DNA of 64,000 bases, taken from Zobellella taiwanensis. Lineage in GTDB: Bacteria > Pseudomonadota > Gammaproteobacteria > Enterobacterales > Aeromonadaceae. The stretch covers positions 124,001-188,000 of the forward strand of contig NZ_PXYH01000003.1 in assembly GCF_003012795.1 (NCBI RefSeq), read 5' to 3'. Below the pieces are notes generated by a model, which searched no databases, had not been told where the DNA came from, and saw only the letters and a list, made by a program, of their open reading frames with translations. Positions within the stretch are counted from its first letter, which is position 1. Each line of letters begins with the position of its first letter. This document shows positions 27,627 to 37,022 of this stretch, one piece after another. The translations under genes and the position numbers were made by a program.

Positions 27627-28445
27627 ATGAAAACACGCACCCTGCTGTTGTTTGTTGTTTCCATCGTCTTCGGCCTGGCCGCGGCCTGGATGGCGAACAA
27701 CTGGCTTACCCAGCAAAGCCGCGCGGCGGCCGCCCAAAACCAGGCCCAAAGCACCCAGGTGGTGGTGGCGGCGGTGGATTTAATGCCCGGCGCGCCCATA
27801 GAACCCCTGCATATCCAGCTCAAGGACATCGACACCCGCCTGGTGCCGCCCGGCGCCCTCACCAGCCTGGAGCAGGCCCAGAACATGGTGGCCAAAAACA
27901 ACCTCTACCGGGGCGACGTGCTGCGCATGGAGCGGCTGGCGCCCATTGGCGAGGGCAGCACCCTGTCGGTGCTGCTCGAGCCGGGCATGCGGGCGGTGAC
28001 GGTGCGGGTGAACGACGTTATCGGCGTGGCCGGCTTTTTGCTGCCGGGCAACCGGGTCGACATTTTGTTTACCGAGGGCAGCGCCACCCGCACCGTGCTG
28101 AAAAACCTCAAGGTGCTGGCGGTGGACCAGACCCAGCATACCGACGAAAACCGGCCCAAGCTGGTGCGCGCCGTCACCCTGGAGGTGAACCCCGAGCAGG
28201 CCGAGCGGCTGGTTAACGCCAGCTCCAACGGCCGCATCCAGCTGGCCCTGCGCAACCCCAACGACGACCGGGATCTCGCCCTGGAGCCCGCCGAAGACAT
28301 GACCGCGGCGGTGGCCGAACCCCAGCCGGCCCCGGTGGCCGAGCCCGCGCCGGCGCCCGAGCCCCGGGTGGTGCGCGAACGCCAGGCCACCACAGTGGAT
28401 TTGATTAAGGGCACCAGCCAGCAGCAGGTGCCGGTAAAAAGCTGA
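27627..28445 (+). CDS. rcpC: Flp pilus assembly protein RcpC/CpaB
   Basis: A 272-aa periplasmic protein anchored by an N-terminal helix (TLLLFVVSIVFGLAAAWMAN). A SAF domain follows (VVVAAVDLMPGAPIEPLHIQ), then the CpaB core (GMRAVTVRVNDVIGVAGFLL, GNRVDILFTEG). The tail is rich in Pro, Ala and Glu. RcpC works with the secretin RcpA, encoded next, and may contact peptidoglycan. Confidence 0.9.
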   Translation: MKTRTLLLFVVSIVFGLAAAWMANNWLTQQSRAAAAQNQAQSTQVVVAAVDLMPGAPIEPLHIQLKDIDTRLVPPGALTSLEQAQNMVAKNNLYRGDVLRMERLAPIGEGSTLSVLLEPGMRAVTVRVNDVIGVAGFLLPGNRVDILFTEGSATRTVLKNLKVLAVDQTQHTDENRPKLVRAVTLEVNPEQAERLVNASSNGRIQLALRNPNDDRDLALEPAEDMTAAVAEPQPAPVAEPAPAPEPRVVRERQATTVDLIKGTSQQQVPVKS

Positions 28446-28479
28446 GTTGACCATAACAATGGCACACATGGAGGTGGCT

Positions 28480-29883
28480 ATGAAAACCCTGTTAAGCGGA
28501 TTCATGGGGTTGGTATTGCTGGTGGCGCCCTGGCCCTTGCTGGCCGGCGGCAACCTCGGCCAGGCGGGCAACGAGGTGCAGCTGCCCATTCACAAGTCCC
28601 GCTCGCTGATGCTCGACCGCCCCGCCAGCCGGGTGTCGGTGGGCAACCCCGATATCGCCGACGTGCTGGTGCTGCAGGACCGCGAGCTGTATCTGGTGGG
28701 CAAGTCCCTCGGCCACACCAACCTGATGGTGTGGGATATGAACGACGCCCTGATGCAGGTGTACGACATTGAAGTCAGCCACGACCTGCAGGGGCTCAAG
28801 GAGCGGCTGTATCGCTTTTTGCCCAACGAGCCTATCCAGGTGCACACCTCCCAGGGGCAACTGGTGGTGAGCGGCGAGGTGTCGGATCTCGACAAGCTCA
28901 ACGCCGCCTACGAGCTGGCCCGGGGCTATGTGGTGGCCGCCGAGGGCGGCACCGCCCGCTCCGAGGTGATGAACATGATGAGCGTGGGCGGCGGCCAGCA
29001 GGTGATGCTGGAGGTCACCGTGGCCGAGGTGGCGCGGGATACCTCGCGCAACTGGGAGTCGGCCTTTGGCCTGAGCCTGCGCGGCGGCAGCTTTACCCTG
29101 CTGCGCGACAGCGTGTCGCAGCTGGCGGATTTTGGCAGCAACACCCTGCTCGGCAACTGGACCAGCAAGGACAATATCTTCCAGGTGGCGCTGGATCTGG
29201 CCAAAACCCGCGGCCTGGCCCGGGTGCTGGCCGAGCCGCGCATTACCGCCATCAGCGGCCAGTCCGCCGAGTTTTTGTCCGGCGGCGAATTCCCGGTGCC
29301 GGTGCCCAACGAAGACGGCATCGCGGTGGAGTTCAAGGAATTCGGGGTGGGGCTCAAGTTTACCCCCGTGGTGCTGAACAGCGGCAAAATCAACCTTAAC
29401 CTCAACGTGGCGGTGAGCGAGCCCAGCACTGCCAACACCGCCGAAATCCCCATTTTTGGCAACATTACCGCCCTGAACAAGCGCAGCGCCGGCACCACGG
29501 TGGAGCTGGGCGACGGCCAGACCATCGGCATTGCCGGCCTGCTCAGCGAGAACACCCGCGAGTCGGTGAGCCAGTTGCCCTTTGCCGGTGACATTCCCAT
29601 CCTCGGCAACCTGTTCAGCAGCCGCAGCTATGTAAAGGGCGAGTCGGAGCTGGTGATTATGGTCACCCCCCGGCTGGTGCGCCCCTTCGACAAGCAGCAG
29701 GTCACCCTGCCCACCGACGGCTTTATCGAGCCCAACGACCTGGAGTTTTACCTGCTCGGCAAAATGTCCGAGCGCACCCGGGTGGGCGACAGCACGCCGC
29801 TGGCCCAGCCTTCCGGCAACACCGGCCTCAATCCCGCCATGGGCGAGGGCGGCATGGAGCAGACCTATGGACAGTCATTGTAG
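28480..29883 (+). CDS. rcpA: Tad secretin RcpA/CpaC
   Basis: The outer-membrane secretin channel of the Tad pilus, 467 aa. GGAGGTGG precedes the ATG at 28480, which starts a signal peptide (LLSGFMGLVLLVAPWPLLAG). The N-terminal CpaC domain reads RPASRVSVGNPDIADVLVL, followed by a BON-like part. The secretin domain contains VMLEVTVAEVARDTSRNW, LAEPRITAISGQSAEFLSGG and the C-terminal GELVIMVTPRLV-type end. An in-frame TTG upstream is not used. Confidence 0.92.
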   Translation: MKTLLSGFMGLVLLVAPWPLLAGGNLGQAGNEVQLPIHKSRSLMLDRPASRVSVGNPDIADVLVLQDRELYLVGKSLGHTNLMVWDMNDALMQVYDIEVSHDLQGLKERLYRFLPNEPIQVHTSQGQLVVSGEVSDLDKLNAAYELARGYVVAAEGGTARSEVMNMMSVGGGQQVMLEVTVAEVARDTSRNWESAFGLSLRGGSFTLLRDSVSQLADFGSNTLLGNWTSKDNIFQVALDLAKTRGLARVLAEPRITAISGQSAEFLSGGEFPVPVPNEDGIAVEFKEFGVGLKFTPVVLNSGKINLNLNVAVSEPSTANTAEIPIFGNITALNKRSAGTTVELGDGQTIGIAGLLSENTRESVSQLPFAGDIPILGNLFSSRSYVKGESELVIMVTPRLVRPFDKQQVTLPTDGFIEPNDLEFYLLGKMSERTRVGDSTPLAQPSGNTGLNPAMGEGGMEQTYGQSL

Positions 29884-29893
29884 GAGTCGCAAG

Positions 29894-30163
29894 ATGAACA
29901 AACTGGCCTTGAGCCTGCTGGCCGCATCCCTGCTGGCCGGCTGCGCCACCGAACGTTATTACGACTTTGCCATGGGCGACACCGTGGAGCAGCTTGACGA
30001 ACTGCAAATCATGGATCCCGGGGCCGCGGCCCGCAACGACGGCAAAATTGCCGCCCTGGCACTCAACGGTGAATACGGTGTTTCCCTGCACAACAAATAC
30101 GTGGCCGGCGCCGAAACCCCGGCCGAAGGGAAAACCCAGGTCACCCTTAACTTTGGCGACTAG
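29894..30163 (+). CDS. small Tad-locus lipoprotein
   Basis: An 89-aa lipoprotein with LLAASLLAGC at its signal end (Cys 17). The mature part is short and charged, with no recognisable domain. It occupies the place after rcpA where other Tad loci carry RcpB or a small lipoprotein that may pilot the secretin. That role is inferred from position. The ATG at 29894 follows TAGGAG. Confidence 0.7.
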   Translation: MNKLALSLLAASLLAGCATERYYDFAMGDTVEQLDELQIMDPGAAARNDGKIAALALNGEYGVSLHNKYVAGAETPAEGKTQVTLNFGD

Positions 30164-30177
30164 CAGGAGTTAACGCC

Positions 30178-31479
30178 ATGAAAGCGCTATCACACCGCAA
30201 GCAGCAAAAAGGCGCCGTGCTGATCTTGGTGACGGTCGCGCTTTTTACCCTGCTTGGCTTTACCGCCCTGGCCCTGGATGGGGGGTATTTGCTGCTTAAC
30301 AAAACCCGGGTGCAGGACGCGGTTGACTCGGCCGCTCTGAGTGGTGCCGAAACCCTTGACAAGGGGGGCACTCATCAACAGGCAGTGGATGCGGTGGAAG
30401 CGACCTTGTCGTCCATTTTTCAGGGCGAAGGATTCAATCGTGTCAATATTGATCTGGACGCACTCAGCGATGCAGTAACGGTGGAGTTTTCCTTTAATGC
30501 GGTTCCTTTTGAGCCTGTTAATGATGAAACCGCCAAATATATCCGGGTTGAACTAACACAGGTGCCAGTGGATCAGTTTTTTTCTCAGTTGTTGGTAGAC
30601 ACCTGGCAAGTGAGAGCATCGGCCGTTGCCGGTGCCAGCCCTACGATACAGGATCCTTGCCAAGTAATACCTCTGATGATGTGTGTTAATGATGCTAACC
30701 CTCCTTCTTTTGACTCTATTCCTGATGATTATGACTATGGCTTCAATCCTTCTGATGAAAATGAAAGAGGAGATGTCATTGTAATAAAAGTGCCCAACAA
30801 CAAAACACCAGTTGGTCCTGGAAATTTTCTTGCCGTTGATCTTGGTGTATCTGGTGCAGATGGATATCGGGATGGTCTTGCTGGAGCGTTGACCGATGCA
30901 TCGTGCATTTCACCCGGTGAAGATATTACGACTGAAACGGGTAATATGATAGGACCTACAGCCTCTGGTCTGAATACTAGATTTGGCGACTATAAGAGTC
31001 CGATGAAAGAACCAGTGAGTGCACCGGCTGATGATGGATCCGATGCTTTTTACTCTGACTGTGCAGTACCTAGTCTTGATCCTGTAGTTTTTAAAGATTC
31101 TGATTTTTCATCAACTACTGGGAGCACCATATTAACCAATGCCACACTGCTGAATCAGCTGCAAAGCTATCCTGATTATGCAAGCCTGGATAGCCTCTAT
31201 TCTACGGATCCGGGAACGGCATATTGTCTGCCGAAGCGCAGAATGGTCAAGGTTCCCGTAGGCAACTGTAGTGGAACGAATCAAGGGAAAACAACGATTC
31301 CTTCTATGGGAACAGCCTGTATGTATCTAAGCCAGTTGGTGACAGGTCAAGGGAATGATCAGTTTATTGTTGCAGAGTTTGTAAAAAACTGTACAGCAGA
31401 TGGAGTGGGCAATAGCAACCTCAATAATGGTCCCTACCGGCTGGTGTTATTTAAAGACAGCAACAGTGGAGATTCATAA
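30178..31479 (+). CDS. tadG: TadG-like pseudopilin-domain protein
   Basis: A 433-aa protein with the Tad N-terminal pseudopilin helix: QQKGAVLILVTVALFTLLGF, then DGGYLLLNKTRVQDAVDSAA. The remaining 350 residues should be extracytoplasmic, with several cysteines. They are encoded by visibly AT-rich DNA (from about 30400 on), unlike the neighbouring genes. TadG is required for pilus biogenesis in other species. Its stop overlaps the tadE start (TAATG). Confidence 0.85.
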   Translation: MKALSHRKQQKGAVLILVTVALFTLLGFTALALDGGYLLLNKTRVQDAVDSAALSGAETLDKGGTHQQAVDAVEATLSSIFQGEGFNRVNIDLDALSDAVTVEFSFNAVPFEPVNDETAKYIRVELTQVPVDQFFSQLLVDTWQVRASAVAGASPTIQDPCQVIPLMMCVNDANPPSFDSIPDDYDYGFNPSDENERGDVIVIKVPNNKTPVGPGNFLAVDLGVSGADGYRDGLAGALTDASCISPGEDITTETGNMIGPTASGLNTRFGDYKSPMKEPVSAPADDGSDAFYSDCAVPSLDPVVFKDSDFSSTTGSTILTNATLLNQLQSYPDYASLDSLYSTDPGTAYCLPKRRMVKVPVGNCSGTNQGKTTIPSMGTACMYLSQLVTGQGNDQFIVAEFVKNCTADGVGNSNLNNGPYRLVLFKDSNSGDS

Positions 31480-31949
31480 TGCGCCCGTTGCGTTCTTTCT
31501 ATAGCCGGGTGGGCAGGCAAAAAGGGCTGGCTGCAGTTGAAGCGACCATTGTACTACCGGTTATCCTGCTGTTATTGCTGGCAATCGGTGAGTTCGGCAG
31601 GATGATCTATCAGTACAATACCTTGACCAAAGCTGTCCGGGCGGGGGCCAGAACCGCCAGCATCAGTCCTAATCCGGGCACCTTCGATCTTTCGCTGGTT
31701 CAGGCCAAAACCCGTAATATGATCCTCTATGGTCAAGAAGTTGCCGGCACAACCCCTGTACTGCCCGGGCTGCAAGGCGATGATATTACCTTCAATACCA
31801 AGGAGATCAATGGCCAAACGTATGTTGATATTCATGTCAGTTATGACTGGACGCCGGTGTTTGGGGATAGTTTCAACACTTTTTTCGGTGATACCATCTC
31901 TCTGACCTTTCCTCTTGAGTCAAGCATGACCATGAGGGTGCTGTTATGA
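31479..31949 (+). CDS. tadE: TadE pseudopilin
   Basis: A 156-aa TadE-like protein: short basic start, then GLAAVEATIVLPVILLLLLA with the Glu of the pseudopilin motif, and FGRMIYQYNTLTKAVRAGAR. It overlaps tadG by one base and tadF by ATGA. TadE and TadF are processed by TadV and help initiate the pilus. Confidence 0.88.
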   Translation: MRPLRSFYSRVGRQKGLAAVEATIVLPVILLLLLAIGEFGRMIYQYNTLTKAVRAGARTASISPNPGTFDLSLVQAKTRNMILYGQEVAGTTPVLPGLQGDDITFNTKEINGQTYVDIHVSYDWTPVFGDSFNTFFGDTISLTFPLESSMTMRVLL

Positions 31950-32452
31950 AGATATCGGTAAAAAGGCGAAACAGGGGCACGGCAACAGTTGAGTTTGCCA
32001 TTGTAGGTAGTGTGGTTTTTTTGGTTTTGTTTGCCGTAATGGAAGTCACCAGAGTAATGCATACATGGGGTATGCTTAATGAGGTTTCACGCCGGGCGGT
32101 GAGAATGGCAACAGTCTGTCAGGTGGAGCAGGTTCTGGATAATACGGTGGCAACGGCGGTGGTCAATCAGCTGGGTGGTTTTTTACCGGGCTTTACCCCC
32201 GAAAATATAGTCATAGATTATCTGGATGGTGCCAGTTCAATACCCTTATCCAATCCTGCAACAACCAATTTCAATAATATTCGTTATCTGAGAAGCCGGA
32301 TTGTTAACTACAGTTACCAAATGATTTTGCCACTGCCTGTGGATTTTTCGGGAATTACACCGGATTTCGCCTCTACCGTCAGGGCCGAAAGCCTGGGTAA
32401 AACCCGCCAGGGAAATGCGATTTGCGATACGGCGGGAGGAGTAAGTTTATGA
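31946..32452 (+). CDS. tadF: TadF-like pseudopilin
   Basis: A 168-aa protein with RNRGTATVEFAIVGSVVFLV at the N-terminus and a conserved EVSRRAVRMATVC segment. It is a second TadE-domain protein, so TadF by position. The DNA is AT-richer than that of the downstream tadZ. It overlaps tadE and tadZ by 4 bp each. Confidence 0.82.
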   Translation: MKISVKRRNRGTATVEFAIVGSVVFLVLFAVMEVTRVMHTWGMLNEVSRRAVRMATVCQVEQVLDNTVATAVVNQLGGFLPGFTPENIVIDYLDGASSIPLSNPATTNFNNIRYLRSRIVNYSYQMILPLPVDFSGITPDFASTVRAESLGKTRQGNAICDTAGGVSL

Positions 32453-33660
32453 CAGACGCCAAAGTAGTTGAACTGGAGCGTGACAAGATGCACCCCTTGC
32501 CGGCGTTGTCCTGCCCGTTGCAGCTCAATGTGATGGATCCGGAAGAGCGGCTGTGGCCCTTGCTCAAGGTCCGGCTGCACCCAAGCCACCAGCTGCAACT
32601 CAAAAAACTGGGCGAACAGGACTTTTTGCCCAAGGGCGAGCGCCAGGTGCTGCTGCTGGTGGACCACCCCATCATGGCGCCGGTATACGACGAGCTGGAG
32701 CGCAAGCAGGACGAATCGCGCCACCTGATTTTTGTGGGCGACGCCAAAAACACCGCCCTGGTGCGCCGCGCCATGCGCATGGGGGCGGCGGACTTTTTGC
32801 CTTTTGAAAGCGACCCGGTCGAACTGTGGTCGGCGCTGGTGCGTATTTCGGCGCACATTTCCGCCAGCATCAGCCTGGCGCCGGTTACCGTGGTGCTCAA
32901 CGGCAAGGCCGGCTCCGGGGCCAGCTTTGTGTGCGTTAACCTGGGCCATGCCTTTAGCCGCGACGACCAGAAAGTGCTGCTGCTCGATGCCAACATGCGC
33001 TACGGCTCCCTGGCCGACTACCTCAATGTGCGCGAAAAGCAGGGAGGACTGAGCGATGCCCTGCAACGGGCCGGCGAGCTGGACGCCATGGCCCTGGGCG
33101 GCATGGTCAGCCGGGCGAGGGAGGGGCTGGACGTGATGCCCGCCTCGGTGCAGCCGCTGCACGATGAAAAAAGCGTAACCGCCCGCCAGTGCGCCCAGTT
33201 GCTGCACCTGATGCGCGGCCAGTACCAGCGGGTGGTGGTCGACATGTCGCGCGGGCCCGAGGGCTGGAACCTGCCGCTGCTCGAAAACGCCGCCCAGGTG
33301 GTGGTGGTGATGCAGCAAAGCCTGAGCGGCCTGCGCGAAACCATCTACCTGCTGCGCCAGCTGCGCCACGAGCTGGGCATTGGCAAGGATCGCATCCTGC
33401 TGCTGGTCAACCGCTACGACAAGAAAAAGGACGTGTCGCTGGCCGAAATCGAAAAAGCCACCGAAATTCCCCGCATCATCACCCTGCCCAACGACTTTGC
33501 CATGGCGGAAACCTGCACCGACCTGGGCCGGCTGGTGGCGGAAGAAAAAAAACATCACAAACTGGTGGACGCCTTTAACGAACTGCTCCGCACGCTTACC
33601 CAGGTGCCCGGGCAGCAGGACACCAAACCGGGATTTTTCAGCAGGCTGTTCGGTAAATAA
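32449..33660 (+). CDS. tadZ: TadZ/CpaE MinD-like localisation ATPase
   Basis: A 403-aa protein: N-terminal receiver-like region (LIFVGDAKNTALVRRAMRMG, AADFLPFE), then a MinD/ParA-type domain. The P-loop is deviant, NGKAGSGASFVCVNLG, lacking the lysine before the final Ser/Thr, as known for several TadZ proteins. VLLLDANMRYGS and QRVVVDMSRG fit the family. The ATG at 32449 overlaps the tadF stop and has GGGAGGA upstream. TadZ targets the Tad machine to a cell site. Confidence 0.9.
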   Translation: MTDAKVVELERDKMHPLPALSCPLQLNVMDPEERLWPLLKVRLHPSHQLQLKKLGEQDFLPKGERQVLLLVDHPIMAPVYDELERKQDESRHLIFVGDAKNTALVRRAMRMGAADFLPFESDPVELWSALVRISAHISASISLAPVTVVLNGKAGSGASFVCVNLGHAFSRDDQKVLLLDANMRYGSLADYLNVREKQGGLSDALQRAGELDAMALGGMVSRAREGLDVMPASVQPLHDEKSVTARQCAQLLHLMRGQYQRVVVDMSRGPEGWNLPLLENAAQVVVVMQQSLSGLRETIYLLRQLRHELGIGKDRILLLVNRYDKKKDVSLAEIEKATEIPRIITLPNDFAMAETCTDLGRLVAEEKKHHKLVDAFNELLRTLTQVPGQQDTKPGFFSRLFGK

Positions 33661-33681
33661 CCGCGGCCGGGAGGGTCATGG

Positions 33682-34989
33682 ATGAACCTTGAAGACTATA
33701 TCCTCAACCAGGAAGAGGACGGCCACAAACAGCGCCTGCACGGCAAGCTGATGGACATGCTGGACCTGCCCATGCTGCAAACCGTGTCCCGGGCCCAGGC
33801 CAGCGAACAAATCGAGCGCCTTTGCCTGCAACTGATGCAGGACTCGCCGGTGCCGCTGTCCATGGTGTCGCGCCAGAAAATCGTGCGCCAGATCCTGGAT
33901 GAAGTGCTGGGCCTGGGGCCGCTGGAGCCGCTGCTGGTGGACAGCACCATTGCCGACATCATGGTCAACGGCGCCAAAAGCATTTATGTGGAGCGGCGCG
34001 GGCGCATTGAGCGGGTGCCGCTCACCTTTCGCGACGACGAGCACCTGATGGGGGTGATTGAGCGCATTGTATCCAGCGTGGGCCGGCGTATCGACGAACT
34101 CTCGCCCATGGTGGACGCCCGCCTGAAGGACGGCTCCCGGGTCAACGCCATTATCCCGCCGCTGGCGCTGAACGGGCCCACCCTGTCGATCCGCCGCTTT
34201 ACCGTGGAAAAACTGGCCATCGACACCCTTATCGACTTCGGCACCATTACCCCGGCCATCGCCCAGGTGATGGAGGCGGTGGTCAAGGGCAAGCTCAACA
34301 TTCTTATCTCCGGCGGTACCGGCACCGGTAAAACCACCTTCCTCAACATTCTGTCCAGCTTTATTCCCGCCAACCAGCGCATCATTACGGTGGAAGACTC
34401 CGCCGAGCTGCAGTTGCAGCAGCCCCATGTGGTGCAGCTGGAAAGCCGGCCCGCCAACATAGAAGGGCGGGGCGAGGTGGGCCTGCGGGATCTGGTGAAA
34501 AACACCCTGCGTATGCGCCCCGACCGCATTGTGGTGGGGGAGGTGCGCGGCGCCGAGGCGTTCGACATGCTCACCGCCATGAACACCGGCCACGAGGGCT
34601 CGCTCACCACGGTGCACGCCAACAGCCCGCGCGACGCCCTGAGCCGGCTGGAGAACATGGTGTCGATGACCGGCTTTGATATGCCGGTAAAAAACATCCG
34701 CACCCAGGTGGCCTCGGCGCTCGACCTGATTATCCAGCTCGAACGCCAGGAAGACGGCAAGCGGCGCCTGGTGAGCATGCAGGAGGTGCACGGCATGGAG
34801 GGCGAGACCATCACCATGTCGGAAATCTTTACCTTCGAGCGCACCGGCATCGACGCCGAGGGCAATGTGCAGGGCCGCCACCGGCCCACCGGGGTTATGC
34901 CCAATTTCTACGATCGGCTGGCGCGCCGGGGCATGGTGCTGCCGCGCAGTTTGTTCGGGGACGAAGACCTGCACAAAGGGATTTTTTAA
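33682..34989 (+). CDS. tadA: Tad secretion ATPase TadA/CpaF
   Basis: A 435-aa GspE/VirB11-family ATPase that powers pilus extension and retraction. Walker A is ISGGTGTGKTTFLN (about 208-221), the Asp box ITVEDSAELQLQQPHVVQLE, the Walker B region MRPDRIVVGEVRGAEAFDML, and the His box GHEGSLTTVHANSPRDAL. The N-terminal domain has GPLEPLLVDSTIADIMVNG. Close spacing to tadZ and tadB indicates one operon. Confidence 0.95.
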   Translation: MNLEDYILNQEEDGHKQRLHGKLMDMLDLPMLQTVSRAQASEQIERLCLQLMQDSPVPLSMVSRQKIVRQILDEVLGLGPLEPLLVDSTIADIMVNGAKSIYVERRGRIERVPLTFRDDEHLMGVIERIVSSVGRRIDELSPMVDARLKDGSRVNAIIPPLALNGPTLSIRRFTVEKLAIDTLIDFGTITPAIAQVMEAVVKGKLNILISGGTGTGKTTFLNILSSFIPANQRIITVEDSAELQLQQPHVVQLESRPANIEGRGEVGLRDLVKNTLRMRPDRIVVGEVRGAEAFDMLTAMNTGHEGSLTTVHANSPRDALSRLENMVSMTGFDMPVKNIRTQVASALDLIIQLERQEDGKRRLVSMQEVHGMEGETITMSEIFTFERTGIDAEGNVQGRHRPTGVMPNFYDRLARRGMVLPRSLFGDEDLHKGIF

Positions 34990-35001
34990 CGGGAGGTCGC
35001 C

Positions 35002-35970
35002 ATGAATACCGTGATTTTTCTGGCCCTGGTGGGGCTGGCGGTGGTGTTTTTGAGCATGGCGCTGTTTGTGCCGGTGACCCAGCCCAGGCTCAACCATTCG
35101 GCCCTGCTCAAACGCCGGGTCAAGGCGCTGGCGGAAGAAAACCGCGAGCAGGGGCAGGCTTCCATTTATCGCACCAAGAAGCTGGACGCCCTTTCGCCGC
35201 TGATGCGGCGCATTGAAACCCTGCCCCTGTTCGAGCGGGTCGCCTTTTCCCTGGAGCTGGCGGGATCCAGGCTGTATGCCTGGCAACTGGTGCTGCTGGT
35301 GGGGCTGGTGACGCTGGCGCTGGTGCTGGTGTGCTGGCTGGTGCTGCACAACCTGCTGCTGACCCTGGTGGCGCTGGTGCTGCCGACCCTGGCGGCGCGC
35401 TTCAAGCTCAGGCACAACTACCTGCAACGGCTGGCGCTGTATGAGCAGCAACTGCCGGAGGCGCTCGACATCATGAAGCGGGGCCTGCAGGCCGGCTATT
35501 CCTTTGCCGACACCATCAAGCTTATCAGCGAGCAGATGCCCAACCCCATGGGACGCGAGTTTGCCCTGGTGTTTGCCGACATCAACTACCGCAAGGACGT
35601 GCGCAAGGCCATGACCGGGCTGCTGGAACGGGTGCCCAGCATTTCCAACATGGCGCTGGTCAGCGCCGTGCAGGTGCAGCGGGAAACCGGCGGCAACCTG
35701 GTGGAAAATATCGACAAACTGGCCACCATTATCCGCGATCGCTTCAAGTTCAACCGCCAGCTGCGCACCCTGTCGGCGGAGGGCCGGATGTCGGGCTGGG
35801 TACTGGTGCTGACGCCCTTTGTGCTGTTTGCACTGATTTTTGCCACCACGCCAAGCTATATCACCGAGCTGGTCAGCACCCCCGAGGGCAACCGGCTGCT
35901 GATTTTCGGCGGTATCGGCATGATGGTGGGGACCTGGTGGATCAGCAAAATCATCAAGATAGAGGTGTGA
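35002..35970 (+). CDS. tadB: Tad inner-membrane protein TadB
   Basis: A 322-aa GspF-domain platform protein. It has an N-terminal helix, two central helices (LVLLVGLVTLALVLVCWLVL and LLLTLVALVLPTLAA) and a C-terminal pair. The T2SF domain reads LPEALDIMKRGLQAGYSFAD and QVQRETGGNLVENIDKLA. It pairs with TadC, encoded one base later. Confidence 0.93.
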   Translation: MNTVIFLALVGLAVVFLSMALFVPVTQPRLNHSALLKRRVKALAEENREQGQASIYRTKKLDALSPLMRRIETLPLFERVAFSLELAGSRLYAWQLVLLVGLVTLALVLVCWLVLHNLLLTLVALVLPTLAARFKLRHNYLQRLALYEQQLPEALDIMKRGLQAGYSFADTIKLISEQMPNPMGREFALVFADINYRKDVRKAMTGLLERVPSISNMALVSAVQVQRETGGNLVENIDKLATIIRDRFKFNRQLRTLSAEGRMSGWVLVLTPFVLFALIFATTPSYITELVSTPEGNRLLIFGGIGMMVGTWWISKIIKIEV

Positions 35971-35971
35971 C

Positions 35972-36913
35972 ATGGACGCACTCAACCAATTGCTGGGGCA
36001 GGCGCTGTCGGACCCGCAACTGCGCCAGTGGCTGCTGATCGGCATAGTGGGGTTGTCGGCCATTACCCTGTTCTGGGGCGTGACCCTGGTGGCCAGCGGT
36101 ATCCGCAGCCCCTATCGCCGCCAGCTGCGCGACATCCAGCAGGAAGCGGACGACAGCGAACAGACCCTGGAGCAGCGCATGGTGGTGGCTCGCCAGCACG
36201 GCAGCGGCTTTAACGGCCACCGTATCCGTACCCTGCTGGTGCATGCCGGATTTCACAAGGAGTCGGCCTACCGGGTGTTCAACGGTATCCGGGTCATTGT
36301 TATCCTGCTGGCGGTTACCCTGGGCTTTGTGGCGCTCAGCCTGCTGACCCAGTTGCCCATCAATATTATCTTCCTGCTGCTGGTGGCCATTGGCTATGTG
36401 GCCTATGTGCTGCCGGTGTTCGTGCTGGAGCGGCTGGCCAACAAGCGCATGGCCCGGATGAAAATGGCCATGCCCGACGCCCTCGACCTGCTGGTGGTGT
36501 GCACCGAGGCGGGGCTGGGGTTTAAGGCCGCCCTGCAGCGGGTGGCCCAGGAAGTGACCATGAGCCACGAGGAGCTGGCCCACGAGCTGACGCTGATTTC
36601 CGCCAAGCTGCGGGCGGGGCTGAGCATGCAGCAGGCGTTTGACGAGTTTATTTTGCGCACCGGGCTGGAGGATTTTCGCAGCCTCAACGTGGCCATCAAC
36701 CAGTGTATCCAGCTGGGTACCAGCATTGCCGAAACCCTGCGGGTATACGCGGACGAATACCGCATCAAGCGCAAGCAGGAGGCCGAAGAGCTGGCCGCCA
36801 AGGTGGGCACCAAGATGATTTTTCCCCTGGTGCTGTTTATCTGGCCTTCCTTTTTTATCGTGGCCATCGGCCCGGCCCTGATCAAGGTGTTCCGCGTTTT
36901 CGGCAACATGTAA
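35972..36913 (+). CDS. tadC: Tad inner-membrane protein TadC
   Basis: A 313-aa GspF-domain protein: N-terminal helix, helices around VIVILLAVTLGFVALSLLTQ and IIFLLLVAIGYVAYVLPVFV, T2SF motif MPDALDLLVVCTEAGLGFKA, and C-terminal MIFPLVLFIWPSFFIVAIG. With TadB it forms the membrane platform driven by TadA. Confidence 0.93.
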   Translation: MDALNQLLGQALSDPQLRQWLLIGIVGLSAITLFWGVTLVASGIRSPYRRQLRDIQQEADDSEQTLEQRMVVARQHGSGFNGHRIRTLLVHAGFHKESAYRVFNGIRVIVILLAVTLGFVALSLLTQLPINIIFLLLVAIGYVAYVLPVFVLERLANKRMARMKMAMPDALDLLVVCTEAGLGFKAALQRVAQEVTMSHEELAHELTLISAKLRAGLSMQQAFDEFILRTGLEDFRSLNVAINQCIQLGTSIAETLRVYADEYRIKRKQEAEELAAKVGTKMIFPLVLFIWPSFFIVAIGPALIKVFRVFGNM

Positions 36914-36935
36914 AAAGGGGTCGGAGTCAATTTTC
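36913..36935. repeat. GGGGTCGGAGTCAATTTT element, single copy
   Basis: AAAAGGGGTCGGAGTCAATT directly follows the tadC stop. Three more copies lie at 40931-41014. Such elements are dispersed in gammaproteobacterial genomes; no transposase is nearby. Confidence 0.6.
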
Positions 36936-37022
36936 GGGCAACCGCACTGGCCGGTGCGCCGGGCGCGAACTAGCCTTAGGGCAATTCCAACCTGTAGCCA
37001 GGGACTGGCTTAAGGAACCACC

